Below the pieces are notes generated by a model. It saw only the letters and a list, made by a program, of their open reading frames with translations. It had not been told where the DNA came from and ran no database searches. A program made the translations under genes and the position numbers. A stretch of DNA of 64,000 nucleotides from Acidobacteriaceae bacterium (GTDB lineage: Bacteria > Acidobacteriota > Terriglobia > Terriglobales > Acidobacteriaceae), in NCBI GenBank assembly GCA_003170825.1, contig PMYL01000007.1:1-64000 (forward strand), written 5' to 3'. Position 1 is the first letter of the stretch. The number at the start of each line of letters is the position of its first letter. Shown in pieces: positions 41,152 through 49,999 of the stretch.

Positions 41152-41628
41152 AGGACCGGGCGGTCGCTGCCGGAGGTCCGCTACGGCGGATCACCGGGGG
41201 AGGAAAGTCCGAACTCCGCAGGGCAGTGTGCCGGATAACGTCCGGGACGTGGGCCTCAAAACCCATGGACGGCCAGTGCCACAGAAAAGATACCGCCTCG
41301 GCTACCCCTCTTTCGGGAGGGCCGCCCTGGGCTACCGGAAGGGTTCGCCCGTCCGGCAAGGCCCAGCGCCGGGGTAAGGGTGAAATGGTGCGGTAAGAGC
41401 GCACCGCTCGGCCCGTAAGGGCCGGGGCAGGGTAAACCCCACACGGAGCAAGACCAAATAGGGAGGGAAGCGTCCGCCAAAGAGCCAGGCGGCGCTGCGC
41501 ACCGGCCCGGCGCGCCCAGGCGGCTCAAGCAAGTGCCGGAACCTCCGGGTAGGTCGCTGATGAGCGTCCGCGGCAACGCGGCGCCTAGAGGAATGACCGC
41601 ACACGACAGAATTCGGCTTACAGGTCCT
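41152..41628 (+). ncRNA. rnpB: RNase P RNA, bacterial type A
   Basis: This is the catalytic RNA that matures tRNA 5' ends. The 5' AGGACC (41152-41157) pairs with 3' GGTCCT (41623-41628) as helix P1. The universally conserved core is visible: GAGGAAAGTCCGAACTCC near 41200, the ACAGAAAAGATACCGCC-type segment near 41282, the CAAGACCAAATAGGGAGG block near 41449, CTAGAGGAATGACCGC near 41584 and ACAGAATTCGGCTTACAGG near 41606. The 3' strand of P4 and the L15-type GGTAAGGGTGAAA segment are present. It is followed by repeats and a terminator. Confidence 0.97.
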
Positions 41629-41641
41629 TTTGCCGAATACT

Positions 41642-41720
41642 GGGGTCCCCAACGACCGGGGTCCCCAAGAAGCGGATTTGGCTTCTTGGGGTGGTAACGA
41701 CAGGTCTTCGTCGTTGGGGT
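41642..41720. repeat. Nested palindromic repeats after rnpB
   Basis: Two GGGGTCCCC palindromes (41642-41650, 41658-41666) introduce nested stems: CCCCAACGAC (41647-41656) with GTCGTTGGGG (41710-41719), and CCCCAAGAAGC (41663-41673) with GCTTCTTGGGG (41681-41691). A third hairpin, AACGAC-AGGTCTTC-GTCGTT (41696-41715), has the same loop as the pabBC element read in reverse. Confidence 0.75.
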
Positions 41721-41730
41721 AGCAGACGAC

Positions 41731-41762
41731 AGCCCCGGCCGGGAATGTTCCCAGCCGGGGCT
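41731..41762 (+). terminator. Large hairpin, probable rnpB terminator
   Basis: AGCCCCGGC (41731-41739) pairs with GCCGGGGCT (41754-41762), with an inner GGGAA/TTCCC stem. It is followed by GACCATTTTC. It lies about 100 bases after mature rnpB, so the primary transcript may include the repeats. Confidence 0.6.
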
Positions 41763-41803
41763 GACCATTTTCTGGCGAACCCGTCCTGCGATACCATCAA
41801 TCC

Positions 41804-42238
41804 ATGCTCCGTGTAAAGCTGCTCGAACCCAGCGCCCGGCTCCCCGTGGTCGCCCACCCCGGCGAAGACCTGGGCTATGACCTGTTTGCGCTGGAAGCCA
41901 CGTCCCTGGCGCCCCATACCACGGTAAAAGTCCGCACCGGCATCGCCGTCGAGGCCCGCCATCCCGCCACCGGCGCCCCGCTCGGCCTCCTGGTCCGCGA
42001 CCGCTCCTCCATGGCCGCCAAAGGCATTGCCACCACCGCCGGGGTCATCGATGCCGGCTACCGGGGCGAGATTCTGGTGCTCATGACCAACCTCGGCCAG
42101 GCCGCCGTCGAGCTCAAGGCCGGCGAAAAGATTGCCCAGATGATTCCGGTTCCCGTACTCACCGGAGCCGTGGAGCAAGTGGTCAGCCTGGAAGACTCGG
42201 CCCGCGCGGAAAAGGGGTTTGGCAGCTCAGGACGGTAG
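41804..42238 (+). CDS. dut: dUTP diphosphatase
   Basis: Dut hydrolyses dUTP to dUMP, keeping uracil out of DNA and supplying thymidylate synthesis. The product is 144 residues with all trimeric dUTPase motifs: HPGEDLGYDLFA, VRDRSSMAAKG, TAGVIDAGYRGEI with the catalytic Asp and Tyr, the GEKIAQMI block and the C-terminal Arg/Gly-rich tail GFGSSGR. TACCAT lies exactly 6 bases before the ATG with no Shine-Dalgarno, so it is a leaderless candidate. Confidence 0.97.
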   Translation: MLRVKLLEPSARLPVVAHPGEDLGYDLFALEATSLAPHTTVKVRTGIAVEARHPATGAPLGLLVRDRSSMAAKGIATTAGVIDAGYRGEILVLMTNLGQAAVELKAGEKIAQMIPVPVLTGAVEQVVSLEDSARAEKGFGSSGR

Positions 42239-42584
42239 TTTGCCGCCGGATGCCACGCCGCTCTGCGGGTCGAAGCCTCTGTAAAATCGGCCCCGGCTCC
42301 GTTTCTCCGCGGACACCGCCAAGCTCCGGAACCGTCTGGCGCAATTCTGCGTATCAAAAGAGGCAAATCAGCTCCGGATTCGGCTGCTTTTCAACCCGGA
42401 ACGCGGCCTGAGGGGCCTGTGCTCCGTCAATAGGAATATCCATCCGGGAATCGCGGTCACCGGCGATTCCGTACACTAGGGGAACCGGGCAGGAGCCATG
42501 GAACGCTCCTGTCGGCGGAGGCGGCCTCGCGCGATCGTGCCGTGGTTGCGTGCTGATGCCGGTTCCGGCAACGAAAGCGAGACC

Positions 42585-43811
42585 ATGCAATTCACTGAGG
42601 CCATCAAACTCGCGCTGCAATCCCTGTGGGCCAACAAGATGCGCTCCATCCTCACGCTGCTCGGCATGGTCATTGGAGTTGCGTCTGTCATCACGGTCGT
42701 CACCCTGACCAACGGCGCCAAGCAATTTGTGACCACAAAGATCAACTCTTATGGCGCCAGCGTGGTCACCATCAGTAAAATGCCGCAAACCTTCATCACC
42801 ATCGACGAGTACCTCTCCTTCCAGAAACGAAGAGACGTTACGTTCGACGACTATAGGGCCATCGTTTCCGATTGCAAGTCCTGCGTGTCGGTCGGTGCGC
42901 GACGCAACACCACCGGCAAGATCGTCTACCAGACCAAGTCCACCACGGACACTGACATTCGCGGATGGACCTGGACCATGCCTCCGATTTCAAATCTCAA
43001 TATCGACGAAGGGCGCTCCTTCACTGAACTCGAGGACGAACATAGCACCCGCGTCGCCATCATCGGCTATGACGTTGTCGACAATGTGCTGGGCTCCGGC
43101 GACCCGCTCGGCAAGGAGATTCGCGTCGATGGATCTCCCTATACGGTGATTGGGGTTGGCGAGCGCCAGGGCAAGATGCTGGGCATGAGCATGGACAACT
43201 GGGTCGTTATTCCTCTCACCGCATTTCTCCATTCTTACGGCGCTCACGCCAGCATGGCCATCTATGTGGATGCCGGCGGGGGTGGCGAAGTCATGGACGA
43301 GGTTTCCGACCAGTTGCGCACCATTATGCGCGCGCGCCGCCATCTGGCGCCGGGCGCCCCGGATAGTTTCTCCATCGATACAAGCGCAACCTTCGGCAAC
43401 CTGCTGAGCAAGATACTCAATAACTTCGGAGCCGTGGTCGTAGCCATCGCCGGCATCTCCCTGGTGATCGGCGGCATTGTCATCATGAACATCATGCTCG
43501 TCTCCGTCACTGAGCGCACCCGGGAGATCGGCGTCCGCAAGGCCCTTGGCGCGCGCCGCAAAGACATCCTGCTTCAGTTCCTCATCGAGTCCGCAATCCT
43601 GGGGCTGCTGGGCGGCCTGATCGGCGTGATTTCAGGCATTAGCTTGGCCAAAATCATTACCCTGATCATCTCGTTCCCATCGGCGGTGGAACTCTGGTCG
43701 ATCATCGTCAGTTTGTTTGTCGCCATCGGCGTTGGCCTGTTTTTCGGCGTTTACCCGGCGGCCAAGGCTGCGCAACTCGATCCCATTGTTGCCCTGAGAT
43801 CGGAGCTATAG
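42585..43811 (+). CDS. MacB/FtsX-type ABC transporter permease
   Basis: The product is about 408 residues from the ATG at 42585. The N-terminal helix follows EAIKLALQSLWANKMRSILTLLGMVIGVASVI; a periplasmic MacB_PCD domain spans about residues 45-265; three C-terminal transmembrane helices surround VTERTREIGVRKALGARRKDILLQFLIE, which contacts the ATPase. The gap to the paralogous 43814 gene is two bases, so the two form an operon and probably a heterodimer. No ATP-binding subunit is adjacent. Such pairs export peptides, lipoproteins or macrolides with a periplasmic adaptor. Confidence 0.93.
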   Translation: MQFTEAIKLALQSLWANKMRSILTLLGMVIGVASVITVVTLTNGAKQFVTTKINSYGASVVTISKMPQTFITIDEYLSFQKRRDVTFDDYRAIVSDCKSCVSVGARRNTTGKIVYQTKSTTDTDIRGWTWTMPPISNLNIDEGRSFTELEDEHSTRVAIIGYDVVDNVLGSGDPLGKEIRVDGSPYTVIGVGERQGKMLGMSMDNWVVIPLTAFLHSYGAHASMAIYVDAGGGGEVMDEVSDQLRTIMRARRHLAPGAPDSFSIDTSATFGNLLSKILNNFGAVVVAIAGISLVIGGIVIMNIMLVSVTERTREIGVRKALGARRKDILLQFLIESAILGLLGGLIGVISGISLAKIITLIISFPSAVELWSIIVSLFVAIGVGLFFGVYPAAKAAQLDPIVALRSEL

Positions 43812-43813
43812 GC

Positions 43814-45070
43814 ATGAGGCTAAGCGACTCAAAAGAATCCGTGCTGTTGGCGCTCGATACGCTGCGCAAGAACAAATTGCGCTCCGGCCTCACCGTTCTC
43901 GGCATCGCCATCGGCATCGCCACGGTGATTCTCATCTCCTCGGCCATTAACGGACTCAATGGCAATATCGATCAGTTCATCAAATCTCTGGGCACCAACG
44001 ACCTGTGGGTCTTCCACTTTCAACCGTTCGGGAAGCGTCCCACCACCGAGGAACTCAATCGCAAACGGCTTACCTATGAGGACGGCATTGCCATGCGCAG
44101 CCTCCCGTATGTCGTTGCCGTCGATCCCGCTCTTACCTACCAGAATTGGCAGACGGGCCTCGGCAGCGTGTCTCTCAAGGCCGGCACGCACAAGATTCAG
44201 AACACCATTCTGAATGGCAGCTCTTCGGCGGTCAAAGAGACTCAGGATATCGAGCTGATCGAAGGCCGCATGTGGACGGATTCCGAGGAAGAGCGCAGCG
44301 CCAAAGTGGTTGTCCTGGGCCATGATGCCGCCGAAGATCTTTTTCCCGATGGGTCTCCTCTCGGCAAGGATATCGAATGTGAAGGCAGCATCTTTACGGT
44401 GATCGGCGTGCTCGATGTCCAGCCGCAGCCCTTCGGAAGCGGGCGCAACACGCAGGACAACTCCGCTTACTTCCCTCTTGAGACTTTCCGTAAGCTCCAT
44501 CCGGAGATCCTGGACTTCTGGATCACCTTGAAATATGACGATCCCGCCCACAAGGCGCTCGTCGTTGACGAAATTCGCGAGCTCCTCCGCCGCCGCCGCA
44601 ACGTTCGCCTGGAGCAGGACGACAACTTCGCCATCTTTGGCCCCGACTCGCTCACGCGTCTATGGAATTCGCTTACCGGCGGACTCTTTCTGTTTATGGT
44701 CGCCGTCTCTTCCGTTGGTCTCATGGTGGGCGGCGTCGGCGTCATGAATATCATGCTTGTCTCGGTGACTGAGCGCACCCGGGAAATTGGAGTCCGCAAG
44801 GCCATTGGCGCAACCAGGAAAAACATCCTTCTCCAGTTCACGTTGGAGGCCGTCACCCTTTGCGTGGTTGGCGGCCTGCTCGGCATCCTGGCTGGAGCTC
44901 TATTCACCCTGATTCTGCATTTTGCCGTATCGTACCTTCATGCTGCTCTTTCGCTCACCTGGGTTTTAATCGCCTTTGCGGTCTCCTGCGCCATCGGCTT
45001 GGTCTTCGGCATTTATCCCGCCTGGAAGGCAGCCTCCATGGACCCCATCGAGGCCCTCCGGTACGAGTGA
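43814..45070 (+). CDS. MacB/FtsX-type ABC transporter permease
   Basis: The product is 418 residues. It shows the same plan as its upstream paralogue: N-terminal SVLLALDTLRKNKLRSGLTVLGIAIGIA, a periplasmic domain, then VTERTREIGVRKAIGATRKNILLQF between the last transmembrane helices and a C-terminal ASMDPIEALRYE. The last motif (P-x-E-A-L-R-x-E) is typical of MacB permeases. It starts two bases after the upstream stop. A repeat-rich intergenic region follows. Confidence 0.93.
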   Translation: MRLSDSKESVLLALDTLRKNKLRSGLTVLGIAIGIATVILISSAINGLNGNIDQFIKSLGTNDLWVFHFQPFGKRPTTEELNRKRLTYEDGIAMRSLPYVVAVDPALTYQNWQTGLGSVSLKAGTHKIQNTILNGSSSAVKETQDIELIEGRMWTDSEEERSAKVVVLGHDAAEDLFPDGSPLGKDIECEGSIFTVIGVLDVQPQPFGSGRNTQDNSAYFPLETFRKLHPEILDFWITLKYDDPAHKALVVDEIRELLRRRRNVRLEQDDNFAIFGPDSLTRLWNSLTGGLFLFMVAVSSVGLMVGGVGVMNIMLVSVTERTREIGVRKAIGATRKNILLQFTLEAVTLCVVGGLLGILAGALFTLILHFAVSYLHAALSLTWVLIAFAVSCAIGLVFGIYPAWKAASMDPIEALRYE

Positions 45071-45123
45071 GACAGCTTCCAGCCTCTAGTACCGAGGCCG
45101 CGTGATTGTGGAATGTCAGGAAT

Positions 45124-45171
45124 GTAGCGCCGGTCTCCAGCCGGCTGTCGTGCGGGCGTCCGCGCCCGCAC
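45124..45171. repeat. Paired hairpin repeat
   Basis: GCCGG/CCGGC with a 7-base loop is followed by GTGCGGGC (45150-45157) pairing with GCCCGCAC (45164-45171). The element lies directly after the permease operon and may help terminate it. Confidence 0.6.
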
Positions 45172-45284
45172 TTGTCCAGGAGCAATTACCAAATTACACA
45201 GCCAAAGCACTAGCTGCTAGCCCACGGCATGAGCATGTCCTTATCGATCGTGTATCAGCGATTGACTGCTGCGCTCAAGAGGAG

Positions 45285-45312
45285 AGCTAAAAGCTAGAGG
45301 CTAGAAGCTGTA
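45285..45312. repeat. Degenerate heptanucleotide array (AGCTAGA)
   Basis: Four 7-base units, AGCTAAA, AGCTAGA, GGCTAGA and AGCTGTA, run up to 15 bases before the HpnI-like ATG. The last unit overlaps the TATTCT box, so repeat number could affect that promoter. Confidence 0.6.
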
Positions 45313-45326
45313 TTCTTACCCCTGTG

Positions 45327-46613
45327 ATGCCACATGTTTTAGCCCAATCCGTGGAGATTCTCGCCACGGTGCTGGCCGTGGCCGGCATGGGCTACTTTCT
45401 GGCGGCCATGGTTGCCGCGCGCGTCTTTTTAGCGGCCCGGCGCGCCCCGCTGGCGCCCTTTGCGCCCGGCGTCAGCATCCTCAAGTCACTCAAAGGACTT
45501 GACTTGGGAATGATCGACGCCTTCCGCAGCCACTGCCGCCAAATCTACGCCGGCGAGGTTGAACTGCTCTTCGGGGTTTCCTCGCTTACCGATCCTGCCG
45601 TGGCCGCCGTTGAACAGCTCAAACAAGAATTCCCCGCTCATTCCATTCAACTTATCCTATGTCCCGCTCGCCTTGGAACCAACGGCAAGGTCAGCGTCCT
45701 GGTCCAGCTTGCCGCCCACACCCGCCACGACTTTTTGCTCATCAACGACTCCGACATCACCGTCTCGCCCCGTTACCTGGAGCGGGTCATGGCTTGCTTC
45801 GCCAAGTGTCAGGGCACGACTTCAGTCGTGCCGCAAATGCAGCAAAATGAACCGGGGGCTTTAGCCCCTGAGGGTAAATCTGCCAATTCTTCCACGGGTA
45901 CATACTCCCCTAAGCCTCACCCGCAGATCGGTCTGGTGACCGCCCTTTATCGCGGCCGCGCCCACGGCACGCTCCCTTCGCGGCTTGAGGCGCTGGGCAT
46001 CGCCTCCGACTTCCAGGCCGGCGTCTTGCTCTCAAAGATGATTGAAGGCGGCCTTCATTTCGGCCTGGGCTCCACGCTGGCCGTAAGCCGCAATGCGCTC
46101 AACAAGATAGGGGGCCTCGCGCCGCTGGTGGACCACCTCGCCGACGACTACGAACTGGGCGCGCGCGTGGCCCAGGCCGGCTACCGCGTCGCGCTAAGCG
46201 CCGAAGTCGTCGAGACCGCCATTCCCGCCTACGGCTGGCGCGGCTTCGTCGATCACCAGCTCCGTTGGGCCCGCACCGTCCGCGACGCCCGCCCCTGGGG
46301 CTACGCCGGCCTGATCTTTACCCATGGGCTGGGCTGGGCTGTACTGAACGTGCTGGCCAGCGGGTTGAGCCCGTTGAGCTTATGGCTCCTGGGGTTGAGC
46401 TTCTTCCTGCGCCTGACCCTGGCCATGATGGTCGGCGCTGAAGTGCTCGGCGACCACCAGGTCCTCTCCGGCCTATGGCTCCTGCCGCTGCGCGACCTCG
46501 TCGCCATGGGCGTCTGGGTAGCCGGCTTCGCCGGAAACACCATCGTTTGGCGCGGCGAGCGCTTCCTGCTCAAAGACGGAAAGCTCGAAAAGGCCAGCGA
46601 GTCAGCAAAGTAG
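45327..46613 (+). CDS. HpnI-like family 2 glycosyltransferase
   Basis: The product is about 428 residues. An N-terminal transmembrane helix is followed by a GT2 (ceramide-glucosyltransferase-like) domain: FAPGVSILKSLKGLD, LLINDSDITVSPRYLERVMACF with the D-x-D region, GLVTALYRGRAHG, DHLADDYELGARVAQAGYRV and the HQLRWARTVRDARPWGYAG (Q-x-x-R-W) motif; three to four transmembrane helices end the protein. HpnI adds N-acetylglucosamine to bacteriohopanetetrol in hopanoid synthesis. About 40 residues between CFAK and PQIGLV are an insertion encoded by a REP-like element. Confidence 0.88.
   Translation: MPHVLAQSVEILATVLAVAGMGYFLAAMVAARVFLAARRAPLAPFAPGVSILKSLKGLDLGMIDAFRSHCRQIYAGEVELLFGVSSLTDPAVAAVEQLKQEFPAHSIQLILCPARLGTNGKVSVLVQLAAHTRHDFLLINDSDITVSPRYLERVMACFAKCQGTTSVVPQMQQNEPGALAPEGKSANSSTGTYSPKPHPQIGLVTALYRGRAHGTLPSRLEALGIASDFQAGVLLSKMIEGGLHFGLGSTLAVSRNALNKIGGLAPLVDHLADDYELGARVAQAGYRVALSAEVVETAIPAYGWRGFVDHQLRWARTVRDARPWGYAGLIFTHGLGWAVLNVLASGLSPLSLWLLGLSFFLRLTLAMMVGAEVLGDHQVLSGLWLLPLRDLVAMGVWVAGFAGNTIVWRGERFLLKDGKLEKASESAK
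45813..45868. repeat. TTCA-loop paired hairpin (REP-like) inside a glycosyltransferase gene
   Basis: GGCACGAC (45813-45820) and GTCGTGCC (45825-45832) form a perfect stem with a TTCA loop; 22 bases later GGGGCT/AGCCCC (45855-45868) follows. The element is read through in frame. A second copy is at 30912-30964. Confidence 0.8.
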
Positions 46614-46635
46614 CCTGGCGGAGCTAGAGTCTGCC

Positions 46636-49116
46636 CTAATTTCCCGTGGTCGCCGCCGCCGGATCCTGCGCGCTGATGGCCGCGCAGTCGATGGACAGGC
46701 AACTGCCCAGTTCGTTGAAGTTCTTCTCCCATTTCGGCCGGTCGTCCGCCGCCAGCGCGGTGAGCGCGTAGCTCGAGGTGCGCAGAATCTCATACCAGAT
46801 GTTCTGCGCCTGCCAGAGGTTCAGTTCGAAAGGCAACTCGACCAGGGTGCGGGCCAGCGCCAGCGCCCGGTCGAGCATCTCCAGCGACCCCGAGGACATC
46901 ACCAGTTCGATCATGGCGCGCTTCATGCGCAGGTCGGCAATATAAGAGAGGTTGGCCGTCTCGAGCGGAACCTGGTCCGCCTTGGCCAGCGACAGGAAAG
47001 ACCGCAACTGGGCCTGGTCGATGGAGTCGGCCTCCAGTGCCCGCCGCAGTCCCGCGTTGACGGCAAAGCCTGCGGCCAGGGTGAGCGCCGGCGGCTTGGG
47101 CAGACCGGCCTGAGAAAGATAGTGCAACAGGCTGGCGTGGTCCTCGTAGATCGTGGTCAGCGAGTTCTCAATGTCCTGGAGCGTCGAGTTGAGGATGACC
47201 TGCACAATGCGCCGCTGCTCGTCGGTAAAGAGCGAGGTCAGCGAATAGTCCACGCGGCCGTAATAGCGGTCGAGGAGGCGAATCACCTCAGGGAAGTAAG
47301 CACGCTGCACGTGTTCGGCGGCCTGTTTGGCAAAGGCTTCGAACTCGGCTGCATCGGCGTCGTTGTAAGCCTTTACGGCGGCGGTAATGTTCTGGTCGCC
47401 GAAGTGCAGAACCGCGAATGAGAAGCTCTGCTGGTGGCCGGTGATGGCGCTGGCGATGTGCGCCCGGCCCAGCGCCAGCCGTCCGCGGCCGGAGGTATAG
47501 ATGTCGTAGGAGATGCGGCGGACGTGGTAGCAAAACAGGTCGGTCTCCTCGGCAAACGAGGAGAAGACGGAGCTAATGGCGTAATGGGCCGCCACCTGTT
47601 CCAGGCCCAGTTCCATGGTGGCCACGCACTTTTTGTAAATCAGGGCGCCATCGCCGGCGCTGGCCACGTTGGAGCGGGCCTCTGCCAAGCGGGCCAGGAA
47701 CGCCGGTTCCAGCGGTTCGGCCTGCTGGCCAAAGAGTTCCCGCGCCAGTTGCAGCACTCGCGCGGCATAGGCGATGATCTGCACCGTCTCGATGCCCGAA
47801 ATATCATCGAAGAACCAGCCGCAACTGGTGTACATGAGCTGCGCGTGGCGCTGCATCTCCATCAGTTCCAGGGCGCGCACGCGCTCCGGTTCGGATAGAA
47901 TGTGGCTCTCATGCGCGCGGAAGAAGCGGTCCGCGGACTCGGTGCCGCGGTCCAGCACCACTTCGATGTAGCCGTTTCGGGCGGCCCACACGTCTTTGAA
48001 GAGCTTGCCGCCCTCCTGCTCCGTGAGCGGAGCCACGGCGTCGCGCAGCTCGTCCAGGGCCTGGCGCAATGGCGCCCGCCAAAGCTGGTTGAATCCCGGC
48101 TTGCCCCCGTTGCAGCCGCAGTTGGAGCGCCAGCGCTCCACTCCGTGTACGCAGCTCCATGAGGTGTTGTCGGCGATCTCAGCTTCGTACTCGGGCGGAA
48201 ACTGCTCCAGAAAGCCGCCATAATTGGCCAGCTTCACCGTCTTATCCGCTTCAAGCAGGCGCAGGGCGTAGGCCAGCGCCATTTCGCCGTGCTTGTGGTG
48301 GTGGCCATACGACTCGCCGTCGGTGGCCACATGGACCAACTGAGGCTGCGTGATGTCCTTGAAACCGGCTTTGAGCCGCGCGGCAAGGTTCTCGCCCGAG
48401 TTCAGCAGCCCCTCAAACGCGATCGCCCGCGAAGCGGCGCTGTTGTAAAAGAACACCGTAATCGAAACCCCGGAGTCGAAGCGCACCAGGTAGGGGCGGG
48501 TGGTGTCCATTGTGGCGCCGGGGGTGTCGGTCCAGCCCGCGCCGTCCTTCAAGGCCCGGATGCGCCTGCACTGGTGCGGCGCCAGCACCGTGAACTTGAT
48601 GCCGTGTTGAGCCAGCATCTCAAGCGAATCTGTATCGGCCGCGGTCTCCGCCAGCCACATGCCTTCCGGCGGCGCGCCGTAGTGGTGCTCATAGTCGGCA
48701 ATTCCCCAGCGGATCTGGGTGATGCGGTCGCGGGAGTTGGCCAGCGGCAGAATGATGTGGTTGTAAACCTGCGCCATGGCCGAGCTATGGCCGCGAAAGC
48801 TCTTGCGGCTGCGGCGCTCGCCGTCCAGAATCATGCGGTAGGCTTGCGGCGCGTTCTCCTTCAGCCAGCTCAACAGCGTGGGCCCGAAGTCGAAACTGAT
48901 GCGCGCGTAGTTGTTCACGATGCGCTGGATCTGGTTCTTGTTGTTCACGATCCGCGCCGCGCCGTTGGTGGCGTAGCACTCCGCGCAGATGCGCTCGTTC
49001 CAGTCGTGGTAGGGCGCGGCCGTGTCCTGTGTTTCCACCGTCTCCAGCCAGGGATTTTCGCGCGGCGGCTGGTAAAAGTGTCCATGAATGCAGACAAAAC
49101 GCAACCTTGCGGGCAT
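46636..49116 (-). CDS. Glycoside hydrolase family 57 protein with DUF3536
   Basis: The product is 826 residues. The N-terminal GH57 domain starts LRFVCIHGHFYQPPRENPWL and continues YHDWNERICAECYATNGAAR, NYARISFDFGPTLLSWL, GMWLAETAADTDSLEMLAQHG (Glu at the nucleophile region) and VHVATDGESYGHHHKHGEM with the likely acid Asp. The second half, from about residue 420 (LMYTSCGWFFDDISGIETVQ), is DUF3536. Members act on alpha-glucans such as glycogen, or are uncharacterised. It is cytoplasmic, with no signal peptide, and converges on the glycosyltransferase. Confidence 0.9.
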   Translation of the reverse strand: MPARLRFVCIHGHFYQPPRENPWLETVETQDTAAPYHDWNERICAECYATNGAARIVNNKNQIQRIVNNYARISFDFGPTLLSWLKENAPQAYRMILDGERRSRKSFRGHSSAMAQVYNHIILPLANSRDRITQIRWGIADYEHHYGAPPEGMWLAETAADTDSLEMLAQHGIKFTVLAPHQCRRIRALKDGAGWTDTPGATMDTTRPYLVRFDSGVSITVFFYNSAASRAIAFEGLLNSGENLAARLKAGFKDITQPQLVHVATDGESYGHHHKHGEMALAYALRLLEADKTVKLANYGGFLEQFPPEYEAEIADNTSWSCVHGVERWRSNCGCNGGKPGFNQLWRAPLRQALDELRDAVAPLTEQEGGKLFKDVWAARNGYIEVVLDRGTESADRFFRAHESHILSEPERVRALELMEMQRHAQLMYTSCGWFFDDISGIETVQIIAYAARVLQLARELFGQQAEPLEPAFLARLAEARSNVASAGDGALIYKKCVATMELGLEQVAAHYAISSVFSSFAEETDLFCYHVRRISYDIYTSGRGRLALGRAHIASAITGHQQSFSFAVLHFGDQNITAAVKAYNDADAAEFEAFAKQAAEHVQRAYFPEVIRLLDRYYGRVDYSLTSLFTDEQRRIVQVILNSTLQDIENSLTTIYEDHASLLHYLSQAGLPKPPALTLAAGFAVNAGLRRALEADSIDQAQLRSFLSLAKADQVPLETANLSYIADLRMKRAMIELVMSSGSLEMLDRALALARTLVELPFELNLWQAQNIWYEILRTSSYALTALAADDRPKWEKNFNELGSCLSIDCAAISAQDPAAATTGN

Positions 49117-49168
49117 GAGTTTTCCGATCTCGCACCGGCATTTCGTAATGATGGCCCGGCTGTCTTCG

Positions 49169-49873
49169 CTATTGTAGGCTCGTCCGTCCGGAGGGGGCTG
49201 TGGTTTTGGCCAGATCGCATGCCCGCCACAGGTACCAACTGGCCACGGAGCGGAACGGCGCCCAGCGTTTTCCCCTTTTGAGCAGCACCTCCGGCTGAGG
49301 CAGGTCTTTCGCGTCCAGCGGACGGGTCTTCGGGATTCTTTGAAATGTCAGCGCGAATCCCTTGCGCACGCCGTAGTCGGTCACCGGCAGCACATCGGGC
49401 CGGCCCATGCGAAAAATCAGCAGCATTTCCACCGTCCATGGGCCAATGCCGCGCACCGCCGTGAGCCGCTCAATAATCTCGGCGTCCGTCATCTTGCGAA
49501 TCGCCGCATGGGTTGGCACTGTACCGTCCAGGGTGCGGGCGGCCAGATCGCGTAGCGCCTTGATCTTGTTGCCGGAGACGCCAGCAGCGCGAAGCGGTTC
49601 ATTCGGGGTATCGAGCAGGGCCTGCGGCGCGGGATCGCCGCCGAAGTACTCGCGCACCCGGCGATGGATGGTGGCCGCGGCCTTGCCGTGCAACTGCTGG
49701 TAGAGAATCGACTCGACGAGCGACTCGAACGGCGAGGGCGAAGGATCGAGCCGCAGCGTGAACGCGCCCGCCCGCTCGATCAGCGCGCCCAGCTTGGCGT
49801 CGTTGGCCTTCAAGTGCGCCACCGCCTCGGCGGGGTCGAAGGGAAGTTTGCGGCTCCGGCCGTCGTGGATCAT
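49169..49873 (-). CDS. AlkA-like DNA-3-methyladenine glycosylase
   Basis: The product is about 234 residues from the ATG at 49873. It is a helix-hairpin-helix-GPD base-excision glycosylase: PFESLVESILYQQLHGKAAATIHRRV, the HhH segment LTAVRGIGPWTVEMLLIF and the catalytic Asp in DVLPVTDYGVRKGF. It lacks the N-terminal TBP-like domain of E. coli AlkA, like many bacterial short forms. TACACT lies 8 bases before the ATG, and its surroundings (TACACTGTTC) resemble those of the HIT gene at 21077. It removes alkylated purines. Confidence 0.92.
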   Translation of the reverse strand: MIHDGRSRKLPFDPAEAVAHLKANDAKLGALIERAGAFTLRLDPSPSPFESLVESILYQQLHGKAAATIHRRVREYFGGDPAPQALLDTPNEPLRAAGVSGNKIKALRDLAARTLDGTVPTHAAIRKMTDAEIIERLTAVRGIGPWTVEMLLIFRMGRPDVLPVTDYGVRKGFALTFQRIPKTRPLDAKDLPQPEVLLKRGKRWAPFRSVASWYLWRACDLAKTTAPSGRTSLQ

Positions 49874-49999
49874 AGGGGAACAGTGTACCGTGACGGGACT
49901 GGGTCGCGGCAGAGGCCGCCTGAAGCGGCAGAGAACCTGCCTACACTCGCCGCACCCTAGTAACATCAAGGGCAGATAAGCTCAAGGAGCGCCAACGCC

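Noticed and set aside
41642-41762. A second structured RNA after rnpB
   Set aside because: The hairpins match repeat elements found elsewhere in the window and end in a terminator-like stem, so no separate RNA gene is supported.
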